From NCBI GenBank assembly GCA_007128245.1, contig SKXU01000084.1:1-18010 (forward strand): 18,010 bases of DNA, given 5' to 3'. Each line of letters begins with the position of its first letter. Position 1 is the first letter of the stretch. This DNA is from Candidatus Woesearchaeota archaeon. GTDB taxonomy: Archaea > Nanobdellota > Nanobdellia > Woesearchaeales > SKIA01. Shown here in pieces: positions 13,157 through 18,010 of the stretch. The notes under the pieces were generated by a model. That model worked only from the letters and a program-made list of their open reading frames with translations. It did no database searches and was not told the DNA's origin. The position numbers and the translations under genes were made by a program.

Positions 13157-13959
13157 TGTTTTTCCTCCGCATCAGATGATTGTTCTTCTGACACGCTTTG
13201 TTCGGCTTTCGGCTCAGTGTCCTCAGCTGACGGCTCTGCTTGAGTTGTTACTTCTGCTGTTTCAGCTTCGGTTGTTGTCTCTTTAGCAGGTTCTTGAGCA
13301 ATCTCTTCTGTTTCCAAAGCTTCAGGCGTACCTGTTACTTCTTCTACTTCTGTGACGAGTTGCTCAGTGAGTGTGATGTTGTCTGGGAGCACAAGACCTG
13401 GTGGCATAATGCTCACTCTAATCCCTACAGCTCCTGATTTGAGCGTTACTGACTTGATGCTCTTATCGACTCCTTCAACCGCAATATCTCCTGCTTTCTT
13501 GAGGTATCCTTGGTAGAATCGCCAGCTCTTAGCTCGCATGCTAGGGATTTTTCCTGAGATGATAATCTCGACGCCCAGAGCGCCTGCTCGAATGGTGTCT
13601 GCCATTGCTCGGTGACCAATACTTTTGGTTCTTCCTGACCCGAATCGTTCAAGTGTGTTGAGCACTCGTTCTGCAACGATGTCTGCGTCAAGATCAGGGT
13701 TTGCGATTTCTTCAATCTCGATTTGTGGATTGTCAAGGTTGAACTCTTCTTTGAGTTGTCTTGTGAGGAGTTGGATGCTTGCTCCGCCTCGGCCAACAAC
13801 AAGACCAGGTCGTGATGCGTGAATAACGATTTTGTCTCCAAGAGGAGTTTTTTTGAGCTTCACATCAGAGAGACCTACACGCTGAACGTTTTCTTCAACA
13901 AAGCGCTTGATGCGGAATTCACGCATGTTCTGATCGACGAATTTTCTTTCAATTGCCAT
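13153..13959 (-). CDS. rps3: Small ribosomal subunit protein uS3 with acidic low-complexity tail
   Basis: uS3 lines the mRNA entry channel. Residues 1 to about 202 are normal archaeal uS3: FVDQNMREFRIKRFVEENVQ, a type II KH domain with the GxxG loop in RPGLVVGRGGASIQLLTRQL (about residues 50-69), then SIGHRAMADTIRAGALGVEIIISGKIPSMRAKSWRFYQGYLKKAGD and RVSIMPPGLVLPDNI. Residues 203-268 form an acidic Glu/Thr/Ala/Ser-rich tail, with AEPSAEDTEPKAEQ near residue 241 sharing DNA words with the uL22 tail. It overlaps uL22 by 1 bp (TAATG) and uL29 by 4 bp, with GAGGAG upstream. Confidence 0.96.
   Translation of the reverse strand: MAIERKFVDQNMREFRIKRFVEENVQRVGLSDVKLKKTPLGDKIVIHASRPGLVVGRGGASIQLLTRQLKEEFNLDNPQIEIEEIANPDLDADIVAERVLNTLERFGSGRTKSIGHRAMADTIRAGALGVEIIISGKIPSMRAKSWRFYQGYLKKAGDIAVEGVDKSIKSVTLKSGAVGIRVSIMPPGLVLPDNITLTEQLVTEVEEVTGTPEALETEEIAQEPAKETTTEAETAEVTTQAEPSAEDTEPKAEQSVSEEQSSDAEEKQ
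13156..13353 (-). repeat. Low-complexity tail region of uS3 with copy of the shared repeat
   Basis: This stretch encodes uS3 residues 203-268. In coding sense it contains GCCGTCAGCTGAGGACAC followed by GAGCCGAAAGCCGAA. The word CCGTCAGCTGA also occurs in the uL22 tail and GCCGAAAGC occurs in both the uL22 and uL4 tails. The rest is Glu/Thr/Ala-rich without exact tandem copies. Confidence 0.7.
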
Positions 13960-14642
13960 TACTCTTTCTTCTCCTCTGACTTCTTTTCAGCTTTCGGCGT
14001 ACTGTCCGCAGCTTTCTTTACTGCTTTCGGCTCTGTATCAGCTTTCGGCGTGCTTTTTTTTGCTGCTTTTTTCGCAGGCTCTTGTTCAGCTGACGGTTCA
14101 CTGTCCGCAGCTTTCGGCTCTGTATCAGCTTTCGGCGTACTGTCCGCAGCTTTCGGCGTACTGTCCGCAGCTTTCGGCTTTGCCTTTGTTGCGGGCTTGC
14201 GTGTCTTTTTCTCTTCAGCTTCTGCAACGACCACTTCGATGTGAGTTCCTTTTCGTTGACGACCGCGCAGTCTTCCATAGCGCATTTGTCTTGCAGCTTG
14301 ATGTACTGTGACAGACACGATGGTGAGCTCATCACCAAGTCCCTTGTCTCGAGCGTTTGCTGCTGCAGAGTTGATTGCGGACAGCATGTACTCGGATGCT
14401 TTGATAGGATATTTTCCTGGACCGATGCCTGGCTTGTGGCCAGCGCCATCTGTGAAGCGTGTGAATGGCACAGCAATTTTTTTTGCTAGGACAAGACCGA
14501 GGTCTCGTTGTGCACGCTCAACACTTTTTCCACGCACAAAGTTTGCAACCATAATAGCTGACTTCGTACTCACAGCTACATTTGTCTGCGCTGCACGCGC
14601 AGTTGATTGTGTGTCTCCTTGATATGCGTATTTGTATCCCAT
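13959..14642 (-). CDS. rpl22: Large ribosomal subunit protein uL22 with repeat-built C-terminal tail
   Basis: uL22 lines the polypeptide exit tunnel. Residues 1 to about 139 are archaeal uL22: VAVSTKSAIMVANFVRGKSVERAQRDLGLVLAKKIAVPFTRF, GKYPIKASEYMLSAINSAAANARDKGL and MRYGRLRGRQRKGTHIEVVVA. Residues 140-227 are a disordered-type tail composed of repeated A-D-S-T-P-K-A units and relatives (D-T-E-P-K-A, A-D-S-E-P-S-A), ending in KKSEEKKE. At 227 residues it is far longer than the roughly 150 of usual archaeal forms. It begins 2 bp after uS19 with no visible Shine-Dalgarno motif and overlaps uS3 by 1 bp. Confidence 0.96.
   Translation of the reverse strand: MGYKYAYQGDTQSTARAAQTNVAVSTKSAIMVANFVRGKSVERAQRDLGLVLAKKIAVPFTRFTDGAGHKPGIGPGKYPIKASEYMLSAINSAAANARDKGLGDELTIVSVTVHQAARQMRYGRLRGRQRKGTHIEVVVAEAEEKKTRKPATKAKPKAADSTPKAADSTPKADTEPKAADSEPSAEQEPAKKAAKKSTPKADTEPKAVKKAADSTPKAEKKSEEKKE
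13962..14225 (-). repeat. In-frame 21-bp repeats encoding the uL22 tail
   Basis: In coding sense the unit GCCGAAAGCTGCGGACAGTA(C) occurs twice in exact tandem between about 14126 and 14179. An 18-bp relative, GCCGAAAGCTGATACAGA, occurs twice. The core GCCGAAAGC is present seven times, always in the frame giving P-K-A. One unit of 21 bp equals seven codons (A-D-S-T-P-K-A), so copy number can change without a frameshift. Confidence 0.88.
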
Positions 14643-14644
14643 AG

Positions 14645-15025
14645 TTATCGTACTGATGCTGCCGAGCTTGATCTCGTAGCGCCAACTCCTGGATTTGAGT
14701 GTCTCACGTTGTTTCTTGTAAGTGCAAATTCACCAAGTCGCTGTCCAATCATTTCTTCTTGGATGCGAACTTCTTTGAACTCCTTGCCATTATGAACAAG
14801 GACAGTTTTCCCTACCATCCGTGGGAGGATGATGAGTTCTCGAGCGTGTGTTTTTACTCTGTCTTTCGCAAGGATCTTTGCCTCTGCTTTCTTCCACTCC
14901 TCAGGGTATCCGCGCATCATTGTTCTGCGCGCACGGCTGTCAAAGAGTGCTGCCAGCTCATCTCGTGAGAGTGTGCTGAGTTCGTCGAGCGTCTTGCCCT
15001 TGTAGGTAAATACTTTTTTTGCCAT
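14645..15025 (-). CDS. rps19: Small ribosomal subunit protein uS19
   Basis: uS19 sits in the head of the small subunit and contacts A-site tRNA through its tail. The 126-residue product has FTYKGKTLDELSTLSRDELAALFDSRARRTMMRG, the archaeal N-terminal part, then THARELIILPRMVGKTVLVHNGKEFKEVRIQEEMIGQRLGEFALTR with the family's 'h.RdmiilPemvG..i.VhnGk.f..v.I.peMIGh.LGEFalTR'. The end HSNPGVGATRSSSAASVR is likewise archaeal. The tip 'EMIGH' reads EMIGQ. It abuts uL2 directly (0 bp) and has GGGAG upstream. Confidence 0.97.
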   Translation of the reverse strand: MAKKVFTYKGKTLDELSTLSRDELAALFDSRARRTMMRGYPEEWKKAEAKILAKDRVKTHARELIILPRMVGKTVLVHNGKEFKEVRIQEEMIGQRLGEFALTRNNVRHSNPGVGATRSSSAASVR

Positions 15026-15724
15026 CTACTTTCTCCCTGTTTGTCGTGGTCTAATCATACCGACTTTACGTCCTGGTGGCGCGTCACGTGGAGCAGGTTT
15101 CGATTTGGACTTTCGCATGCTTCGCGTATTTCCAAATGGGTGGTCTGCTGCGTTCATACTGTTACCTGAAACTTTCGGCCAGTACTTGTTGCGTGCACCG
15201 TATTTGTGGAATGCTACTCCTGCTTTAAGCAGTGGTTTGTCAACGCGTCCTCCGCCTGCAGGAACACCGATTGTTGCTCGGCATTTCGCACTGAAGGTGC
15301 GTTGTTTTTTTGATGGAAGAGCAACGGTTACGTGCGTAGCAGTTTTCGTGACTACGCGAGCTGCGCTTCCTGATGATCGTACGAATTTGCCGCCGTCTCC
15401 TGGCTGGCCTTCGATGTTAAAGACTGGTGTTCCTTCTGGAACGTCTTGGAGCATGAGGGTGTTTCCTACTTTGAGCTCTGCGTCTTGTCCGATTTGAACA
15501 ATTTCTCCAACGCTCGCTCCTTCTCCTGCAATGGTCAGGTAGAGCAGTCCTTGTTCGTGCTCAACTAATGCAAGCGGTGCAGTGTGTCCAGCACAGTGAA
15601 TGATATCAACGATTTGACCTTCTCCATCAGCAAAGTGCTTTGCTTGGCCTTTGAATCGGTGACTCGTAACAGTGTATGAAGGTGAGCCCTTACCTCTTTT
15701 TTGTGGAATAATTGGTTTACCCAT
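15026..15724 (-). CDS. rpl2: Large ribosomal subunit protein uL2
   Basis: uL2 lies at the subunit interface and supports the peptidyl transferase centre. The 232-residue product matches archaeal uL2 in length and order: RGKGSPSYTVTSHRFKG, GQIVDIIHCAGHTAPLA, then VFNIEGQPGDGGKFVRSSGSAARVV and the C-terminal half RATIGVPAGGGRVDKPLLKAG, NKYWPKVSGNSMNAADHPFGNTR and PRDAPPGRKVGMI. The key His195 before Pro is kept, but its surroundings differ from the usual 'vRGvAMNaVDHPfGGG' (see finding). It follows uL23 by 1 bp; GGTTGATC upstream is a weak ribosome-binding motif. Confidence 0.97.
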   Translation of the reverse strand: MGKPIIPQKRGKGSPSYTVTSHRFKGQAKHFADGEGQIVDIIHCAGHTAPLALVEHEQGLLYLTIAGEGASVGEIVQIGQDAELKVGNTLMLQDVPEGTPVFNIEGQPGDGGKFVRSSGSAARVVTKTATHVTVALPSKKQRTFSAKCRATIGVPAGGGRVDKPLLKAGVAFHKYGARNKYWPKVSGNSMNAADHPFGNTRSMRKSKSKPAPRDAPPGRKVGMIRPRQTGRK

Positions 15725-15725
15725 T

Positions 15726-15974
15726 TTAGATCAACCCCAATGATGTTGCGATGTCAATTGCGGGAGTGTCTGCTCCGAATGTGACGATTGCTTTTTTTCC
15801 TGTAAGTGTTTTGAGTGTGTTTACTCGTGTAACGTTTGCTTTGAGTGTTTCTTCAAGCTCTTTTTTGATTTGTGCCTTAGTAGACTTTGGGTGTACCATG
15901 AACACAAGCTTGTTTTCTGCTTCCATCATACGGATGCTTTTTTCTGTGGTGAGTGGGTAGCGGATGGTGTTCAT
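15726..15974 (-). CDS. rpl23: Large ribosomal subunit protein uL23
   Basis: uL23 sits at the tunnel exit and is a docking site for SRP and other nascent-chain factors. The 82-residue product is the compact archaeal form: IRYPLTTEKSIRMMEAENKLVFMVHPKSTKAQIKKELEETLKANVTRVNTLKTLTGKKAIVTFG, matching 'i..PlvTEKa..l.e..NkltFiV...AtK.qIK.avE..f.vkV..Vnt...p.G.KkA.V.l'. It overlaps uL4 by 4 bp (ATGA). Its AAGGAGG Shine-Dalgarno motif, 8 nt before the ATG, lies inside the codons for the lysine-rich end of uL4. Confidence 0.96.
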   Translation of the reverse strand: MNTIRYPLTTEKSIRMMEAENKLVFMVHPKSTKAQIKKELEETLKANVTRVNTLKTLTGKKAIVTFGADTPAIDIATSLGLI

Positions 15975-16831
15975 TTCTTAGCCTCCTTTTTGACGGCTTT
16001 CGGCTTACTGACCGCGGCTTTCGGCTTAGTGTTCGCAGCTTTCTTTACGGCTTTCGGCTTACTGTCAGCGGATTTCTGTGTACTGTCCGCTGGTTCTTCT
16101 CCGGAAAGAATCTTGATACTTTGCGTAGTGTACAGCGTTGCTCGACCAGGGTGCGCTCCGGGTGCAAGCATGTACGCGTTGAGTTGTCGTGCGGAGGCAA
16201 CGTCTACTCCTGAAATGTTCTTTGCTGCTTTTGTGAGTGTTTCACTTTCAGTTACGATAAGAAGCGATTTGGCTCCTTGCGCTCCTCTTGTGAGGTCATC
16301 AGCAAATCCGAGTGTTTCGAGCGCTGCGATAACATCTTTTGTTTTTGTGAGCGCGTCAAAGTCAGCGTCGAGTGCGAAAGGGTATGTGCTTGGGAGTTTG
16401 TGTCCGCGCAGAGCAACAACTTCTTTGTCAAGCGTAGCAGTGATTGCGCTGCTGATTGCTTTGCGGTTTTCTTTCTTGTTAATTTTTCTCTCCCAGATCT
16501 TTGATGCTTTAGCGGGGTGCGCTCGTCGTCCACCAACAGTGTTTGGTGCTTCTGCTCCCACCCAGTTTAGGCGGCGTCCGTTTCGTGAGAGAATCTTTCT
16601 TGGACTGCGAGCAATACCGCTTCCGTAGCTTCCACGGTAGACTCGGCGTCGTTTTCTGATGTTTGTTGAGTGTTTAAGACCTGCTCGCGGATCAGCACCA
16701 TAGGGCTGTCTTGCGCGACTGCGTAGCGATTGAATTGCTCGCTTGATGAGGTCAGTTCGGAGCGGTTCGTTGATAGGAAAGGTGATGTCCCCGTTTTGGG
16801 TGTTTTTTGTGTTGAGGATTTTGAGTTTCAT
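15971..16831 (-). CDS. rpl4: Large ribosomal subunit protein uL4 with repeat-built C-terminal tail
   Basis: uL4 reaches into the exit tunnel with a long loop. The 286-residue product has the archaeal core: PLRTDLIKRAIQSLRSRARQPYGADPRAG near the N-terminus, the tunnel loop (about 45-105: KRRRVYRGSYGSGIARSPRK, NWVGAEAPNTVGGRRAHPAK), then ENRKAISSAITATLDKE and SLLIVTESETLTKAAKNISGVDVASARQLNAYMLAPGAHPGRATLYT. Residues 245-286 form a Lys/Ala/Pro/Ser-rich tail with A-D-S-x-P-K-A type units, like uL22. It begins 1 bp after uL3; AAGGA about 10 nt upstream is a moderate ribosome-binding motif. Confidence 0.96.
   Translation of the reverse strand: MKLKILNTKNTQNGDITFPINEPLRTDLIKRAIQSLRSRARQPYGADPRAGLKHSTNIRKRRRVYRGSYGSGIARSPRKILSRNGRRLNWVGAEAPNTVGGRRAHPAKASKIWERKINKKENRKAISSAITATLDKEVVALRGHKLPSTYPFALDADFDALTKTKDVIAALETLGFADDLTRGAQGAKSLLIVTESETLTKAAKNISGVDVASARQLNAYMLAPGAHPGRATLYTTQSIKILSGEEPADSTQKSADSKPKAVKKAANTKPKAAVSKPKAVKKEAKK
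15974..16099 (-). repeat. Repeat-bearing tail region of uL4
   Basis: This stretch encodes uL4 residues 245-286. In coding sense GCCGAAAGC occurs three times, followed by CGTAAAGAA, CGCGGTCAG or CGTCAAAAA. The words GCGGACAGTAC and GCTGACAGTAA correspond to A-D-S. The copies are the same family as in uL22, in the same reading frame, but less exact. Confidence 0.8.
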
Positions 16832-16832
16832 C

Positions 16833-17810
16833 TTAGTTGTTTCCTTGTTGTGATCGTGTTGCGATGTGCGATACTTCCATTGGTTGCGTTGATGCTTTTG
16901 GATCTTGACGGGTTGATTTTACTAATGTTACCATGCGCTTTTTTGGTCCTGGAATGCTTCCTTTCACAAGAAGCGTGGTGTTTTTGACTTGTCCGTAGTT
17001 GACAAGGCCGCCAGAAATTTGTACTTGGTCAGGCTCTACAATGGCCATGATTTGTTTGTTGTACTCTGTGCGTAAGTGGTATCCCATCTTTCCTGCTTGG
17101 GGTGCTGTGTACTGGACTTTTCCGTATCCTTCAGGTCCAATGACTGCTTTTCTGTTACTTTTCTCGCTCTTATGACTTCTTAGTGAGACGCCAAAGCGCT
17201 TGACGACGCCTGCAAATCCTTTTCCTGTGGTGACTGCGTGTGCGTCAACGAATGCTCCTGGCTCAAGGATTTTGTCAACAGTGACTTCTTGGTGTTCTTT
17301 CGCAAATGCAATGGTGTCTGCGACTGAACCATTAAATCCTACTTCGAAGATTTGTGGTTTTTTCTGTCCAAATCCCGCTAGGTCTGGTTGTGTGTGAGCA
17401 ATAAGTGTTGCTCGTGTGAAGTCTTCAGGGTGGAGTTTGTCAAGTGATCCTGTTGGTTTCCACGTGGTGGTTCTCTCAAGGTGTTTTGAATTTGATTTGA
17501 GGCGCACTTCGGTAGCTGCTGTTTCTCCGTATCCTTTCGTGTTGTGTTTGTATGCGCGCACCCCGATGATTTTGAGTGGGGGGCATTCGATGATTGTTAC
17601 TGGGACATTTATTTCTCGTCCTTTTGTTGGCGAGTTTTTTTGGTTGTCAACTACTTGGATGTGCGTCATGCCTGCTTTGAACCCTGCGAAAGCTGCAAAT
17701 CCTTCTTTGTCAGATGCGAAGCTGCGTACGCGCGCGTGTTGGCGTGCTGCTCGCTTTCTCGGCCAATATTGTAGGCTTCCGTGCCTTGAGTGGTTGATTT
17801 TCTTTCCCAT
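16833..17810 (-). CDS. rpl3: Large ribosomal subunit protein uL3
   Basis: uL3 starts large-subunit assembly and extends a W-finger toward the peptidyl transferase centre. The 325-residue protein begins with HSRHGSLQYWPRKRAARQHARVRSF, the archaeal 'hrPRrGSlq..PRkRa' motif. It then has FAGFKAGMTHIQVVD, VTIIECPPLKIIGVRAY, FVDAHAVTTGKGFAGVVKRFGV and TAPQAGKMGYHLRTEYNKQIMAI. At residues 226-229 the sequence is PEGY where other archaea and eukaryotes have a Trp-His-Pro tip. The frame extends 46 codons further upstream to a GTG, but homologues start at the chosen ATG. There is no Shine-Dalgarno motif. It is the first gene of the S10 cluster here. Confidence 0.97.
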   Translation of the reverse strand: MGKKINHSRHGSLQYWPRKRAARQHARVRSFASDKEGFAAFAGFKAGMTHIQVVDNQKNSPTKGREINVPVTIIECPPLKIIGVRAYKHNTKGYGETAATEVRLKSNSKHLERTTTWKPTGSLDKLHPEDFTRATLIAHTQPDLAGFGQKKPQIFEVGFNGSVADTIAFAKEHQEVTVDKILEPGAFVDAHAVTTGKGFAGVVKRFGVSLRSHKSEKSNRKAVIGPEGYGKVQYTAPQAGKMGYHLRTEYNKQIMAIVEPDQVQISGGLVNYGQVKNTTLLVKGSIPGPKKRMVTLVKSTRQDPKASTQPMEVSHIATRSQQGNN

Positions 17811-17932
17811 TTTGGATAGGTCTATCTGGAACGATAGGGCGTGTGTTGTATCGCCTATTATGCTCGCGGTGTGCACCAGAAGACTGGCAGCGCGATTCTC
17901 AGGCGTGTTGCATACACAAATCGCGTGTGTAT
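17811..17932 (-). promoter_or_regulatory. Structured 5' leader of the S10-spc operon
   Basis: This is the predicted untranslated leader of uL3, about 120 nt. On the minus strand a perfect 7-bp stem, ATACACA-CGCGATT-TGTGTAT (17912-17932), lies at the predicted 5' end. TAGGCG and CGCCCTA (17835-17857) can pair with one bulged C. Just before the ATG, CTATC-GTTCCA-GATAG-AC-CTATC allows GATAG to pair with either flanking CTATC. The leader contains no Shine-Dalgarno motif. It may be a regulatory leader; no function is proven. Confidence 0.4.
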
Positions 17933-17954
17933 AACATGAAGCGAACACGACTTC

Positions 17955-17964
17955 TTTTAAAAAG
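17955..17964 (-). promoter_or_regulatory. TATA box of the S10-spc operon
   Basis: The minus strand reads AACCTTTTTAAAAGAAG. The A/T core is nearly palindromic and resembles the eL34 box (CCTTTAAAAAG). With the usual 23-nt offset, transcription would start near 17932-17933, at the first base of the leader hairpin. TTATACAC at 17931-17938 is a weaker alternative. Confidence 0.5.
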
Positions 17965-18010
17965 GTTCTGGTGTGGAAATAAATTCTTGCAAGGGTGGTT
18001 TCATGTGGAA

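Noticed and set aside
12732..13286. 184-codon plus-strand open frame opposite aIF1, uL29 and uS3
   Set aside because: It spans three well-supported minus-strand genes and resembles no family.
13962..14225. Tandem repeats as a CRISPR array or integration site
   Set aside because: The units are 18-21 bp with no unique spacers and keep one reading frame inside uL22.
15870..16628. 252-codon plus-strand open frame opposite uL4
   Set aside because: It is antisense to a conserved gene and its repeated Ser/Phe/Ala pattern is the mirror of the Lys/Ala/Pro repeats of uL4.
17811..17948. 46-codon upstream extension of the uL3 frame from a GTG
   Set aside because: Homologous uL3 proteins start at the M-G-K-K motif; the extension is not similar to anything in the family and lies over the predicted leader hairpin.
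17966..18010. Possible divergent gene starting at the ATG at 18003 on the plus strand
   Set aside because: Only two and a bit codons lie in the window, so nothing can be supported; AAATAAAT at about 17977-17984 could equally be chance.

Overview
The window is an archaeal ribosomal-protein locus, read almost entirely on the minus strand. It holds the S10 and spc clusters fused into one run, followed by secY and a short tail of membrane, lipoprotein and ribosomal genes. Archaeal character is clear from eS4, eL32, eL19, eL34 and eL14, from eIF1 (SUI1) and the RNase P subunit Rnp1 lying between uL29 and uS17, from the archaeal SecY and EMC3-like DUF106 protein, and from TATA-type promoters. Compact spacing, shortened or divergent ribosomal proteins (uL30, the uL3 W-finger, uL2) and loss of usual neighbours suggest a DPANN lineage of the Woesearchaeota/Pacearchaeota kind. 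That placement is inference; only a phylogeny would settle it.

Layout, in the direction of transcription (right to left). 17811-18010 is non-coding, with a TATA box and a structured leader of about 120 nt. Then come uL3, uL4, uL23, uL2, uS19, uL22, uS3, uL29, eIF1, Rnp1, uS17, uL14, uL24, eS4, uL5, uS14, uS8, uL6, eL32, eL19, uL18, uS5, uL30, uL15, secY, an orphan 117-aa gene where adk normally lies, the DUF106 insertase, a putative lipoprotein, a terminator, eL34, eL14 and a MOP-family flippase. At the left edge the 3' part of pheT runs on the plus strand and overlaps the flippase tail to tail by 13 bp. No stretch over 300 bp lacks a gene, and I see no tRNA, rRNA, IS element or CRISPR array.

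Within the ribosomal block the genes are very tightly packed. Eleven junctions are 4-bp ATGA overlaps and three are TAATG overlaps, and many starts have a good Shine-Dalgarno motif, so translational coupling is likely. From secY onward the pattern changes. Four genes (secY, DUF106, lipoprotein, eL34) have no Shine-Dalgarno motif but carry a T-rich TATA box 23-24 nt upstream of the ATG, the geometry of leaderless transcripts.

The most unusual content is in the ends of ribosomal proteins. uL4, uL22 and uS3 carry low-complexity C-terminal tails built from one shared DNA repeat (core GCCGAAAGC, 21-bp unit). uS5 ends in a helix-hairpin-helix domain, a module that in haloarchaea extends eL32 instead. 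eL32 here has a charged helical tail. uL3 lacks the Trp-His-Pro tip of its W-finger, and uL30 lacks the usual archaeal middle insertion.
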